The notes under the pieces were generated by a model. That model worked only from the letters and a program-made list of their open reading frames with translations. It searched no databases and had not been told where the DNA came from. Both the position numbers and the translations under genes were made by a program. 32,185 nt of DNA from an uncultured Rubrobacteraceae bacterium (GTDB lineage Bacteria; Actinomycetota; Rubrobacteria; Rubrobacterales; Rubrobacteraceae): assembly GCA_902806085.1 (NCBI GenBank), contig CADCVH010000031.1, positions 79,950 through 112,134 on the forward strand, in the 5' to 3' direction. This document shows positions 31,874 through 32,185 of the stretch, one piece after another (the first letter of the stretch is position 1; each line of letters starts with the position of its first letter).

Positions 31874-31978
31874 GTGCGCCCTGGCGGGTCCCGAACGTCG
31901 AGAGCAGGAGGATGGACCGGCATATCCCTACTGCCGGTGCGCGTCGAACGGGTGCCCGACACGGAAGGCGGCGAATGA
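31874..31978 (+). CDS. Possible 34-codon leader/coupling ORF
   Basis: A GTG at 31874 is preceded by a near-perfect ribosome site (GAAGGAGGT, ending seven bases before the start). The frame encodes a 34-residue Arg/Gly-rich peptide with TGISLLPVRVERV in the middle and ends TGA at 31976-31978, overlapping the ATG of the next gene as ATGA. The layout fits translational coupling or an upstream regulatory peptide. The composition is not clearly coding and no homologue is known to me. Confidence 0.35.
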   Translation: MRPGGSRTSRAGGWTGISLLPVRVERVPDTEGGE

Positions 31979-32185
31979 GCGGGCCTTTACGGGTAACGAC
32001 TCTGGGCGAGGCGCTGGTCGTGATGGACCCCCTCTCGGGGGGGCCGCTCAGGCACGTCAACACGTTCGAGAAGCACCTTGGCGGGGCGGAGTTCAACGTG
32101 GCCGTGGGCCTCTCGCGTCTCGGGCACGGGGTTGGGTTAGCGGGCGGGCTCGGGGACGACGAGTTCGGGGAGGAGATCCTGGCAT
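31975..32185 (+). CDS. PfkB-family kinase, 2-keto-3-deoxygluconate-kinase-like, truncated by window edge
   Basis: Only the first 70 codons are in the window. They read VTTLGEALVVMDP, FEKHLGGAEFNVAVGLSRLG and AGGLGDDEFGEEIL, the N-terminal PfkB signature with the GGAxFNVA form common in 2-keto-3-deoxygluconate kinases. The ATG at 31975 has GGAAGG six bases upstream; an in-frame ATG at 31912 touches its GGAGG and is unlikely. If it is KDG kinase, it would feed a semi- or non-phosphorylative Entner-Doudoroff route, which fits the preceding atypical G6PDH homologue. Fructokinase is an alternative. Confidence 0.75.
   Translation, partial: MSGPLRVTTLGEALVVMDPLSGGPLRHVNTFEKHLGGAEFNVAVGLSRLGHGVGLAGGLGDDEFGEEILA

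Noticed and set aside
30183-32096. A 637-codon minus-strand frame reading LSRSLSRS through the repeats
   Set aside because: It is antisense to the G6PDH homologue and the repeat array; there is no independent start signal and no recognisable fold.

Overview
The window is high-GC DNA with many GTG and TTG starts, four-base (ATGA/GTGA) gene overlaps, a deazaflavin (F420)-type nitroreductase and MarR/DrrAB-type efflux genes. This points to a high-GC Gram-positive (Actinomycetota). A Rubrobacter-like deep-branching lineage is my best guess, as inference only. No rRNA, CRISPR array or intact transposon is visible. There is one tRNA-Ser(GGA).

Layout. 1-2028 (+): 3' part of a UDP-glucose dehydrogenase overlapping a UDP-glucuronate decarboxylase (UDP-Glc to UDP-GlcA to UDP-Xyl). 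2211-9987 (-): MarR regulator, PfkB sugar kinase, a sucrose-phosphate-synthase (SPS)-like glycosyltransferase, an unusual SPS-PfkB fusion, two uncharacterised proteins (one a membrane protein) and a GalT/HIT-like nucleotidyltransferase. 10252-14443 (+), divergent from marR: SDR, DrrAB-like ABC exporter with two permeases, DDN-type nitroreductase, and a rhodanese whose conserved second Cys codon is an in-frame TGA. 14520-19873 (+): ferric-reductase-like membrane protein, MacB-type ATPase and permease (with a nine-unit PERx repeat), DHA2 drug exporter, membrane-bound hydrolase-like protein. 19921-23000: tRNA-Ser, then a patchwork of an IS110 remnant, a zinc-ribbon gene, a second marR divergent from an epoxide-hydrolase-like gene with twin operators, a frameshifted membrane-protein remnant and short tandem repeats. 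23067-23549: uncharacterised conserved protein. 23813-32185 (+): disaccharide catabolic operon with sugar porter, beta-phosphoglucomutase-like HAD, ROK glucokinase, trehalose-phosphatase-like protein, GH65 phosphorylase, variant glucose-6-phosphate dehydrogenase, a 7 x 12 bp repeat, a tiny ORF and a partial KDG-kinase-like PfkB.

How it fits together. The right-hand operon reads as a route from an imported or internal alpha-glucoside (trehalose, kojibiose or similar). GH65 phosphorolysis gives glucose and beta-Glc-1-P, ROK and beta-PGM make Glc-6-P, and a G6PDH homologue and KDG kinase suggest an Entner-Doudoroff-type outlet. The left-hand minus-strand operon looks like synthesis of sucrose or a related phosphorylated disaccharide from UDP-glucose and fructose-6-P, with fructokinase-like partners.

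Most notable signals: (1) the SPS-PfkB fusion whose kinase motif reads GARD instead of GAGD, beside unfused paralogues of both halves; (2) the TGA at a Cys position of an otherwise intact rhodanese with a SECIS-like hairpin downstream; (3) a G6PDH homologue that keeps the catalytic Asp/His but seems to have lost several substrate-phosphate-binding lysines; (4) recurrent 12-14 bp tandem repeats, several sitting on stop codons. All family assignments are by eye from motifs; no database search was run.
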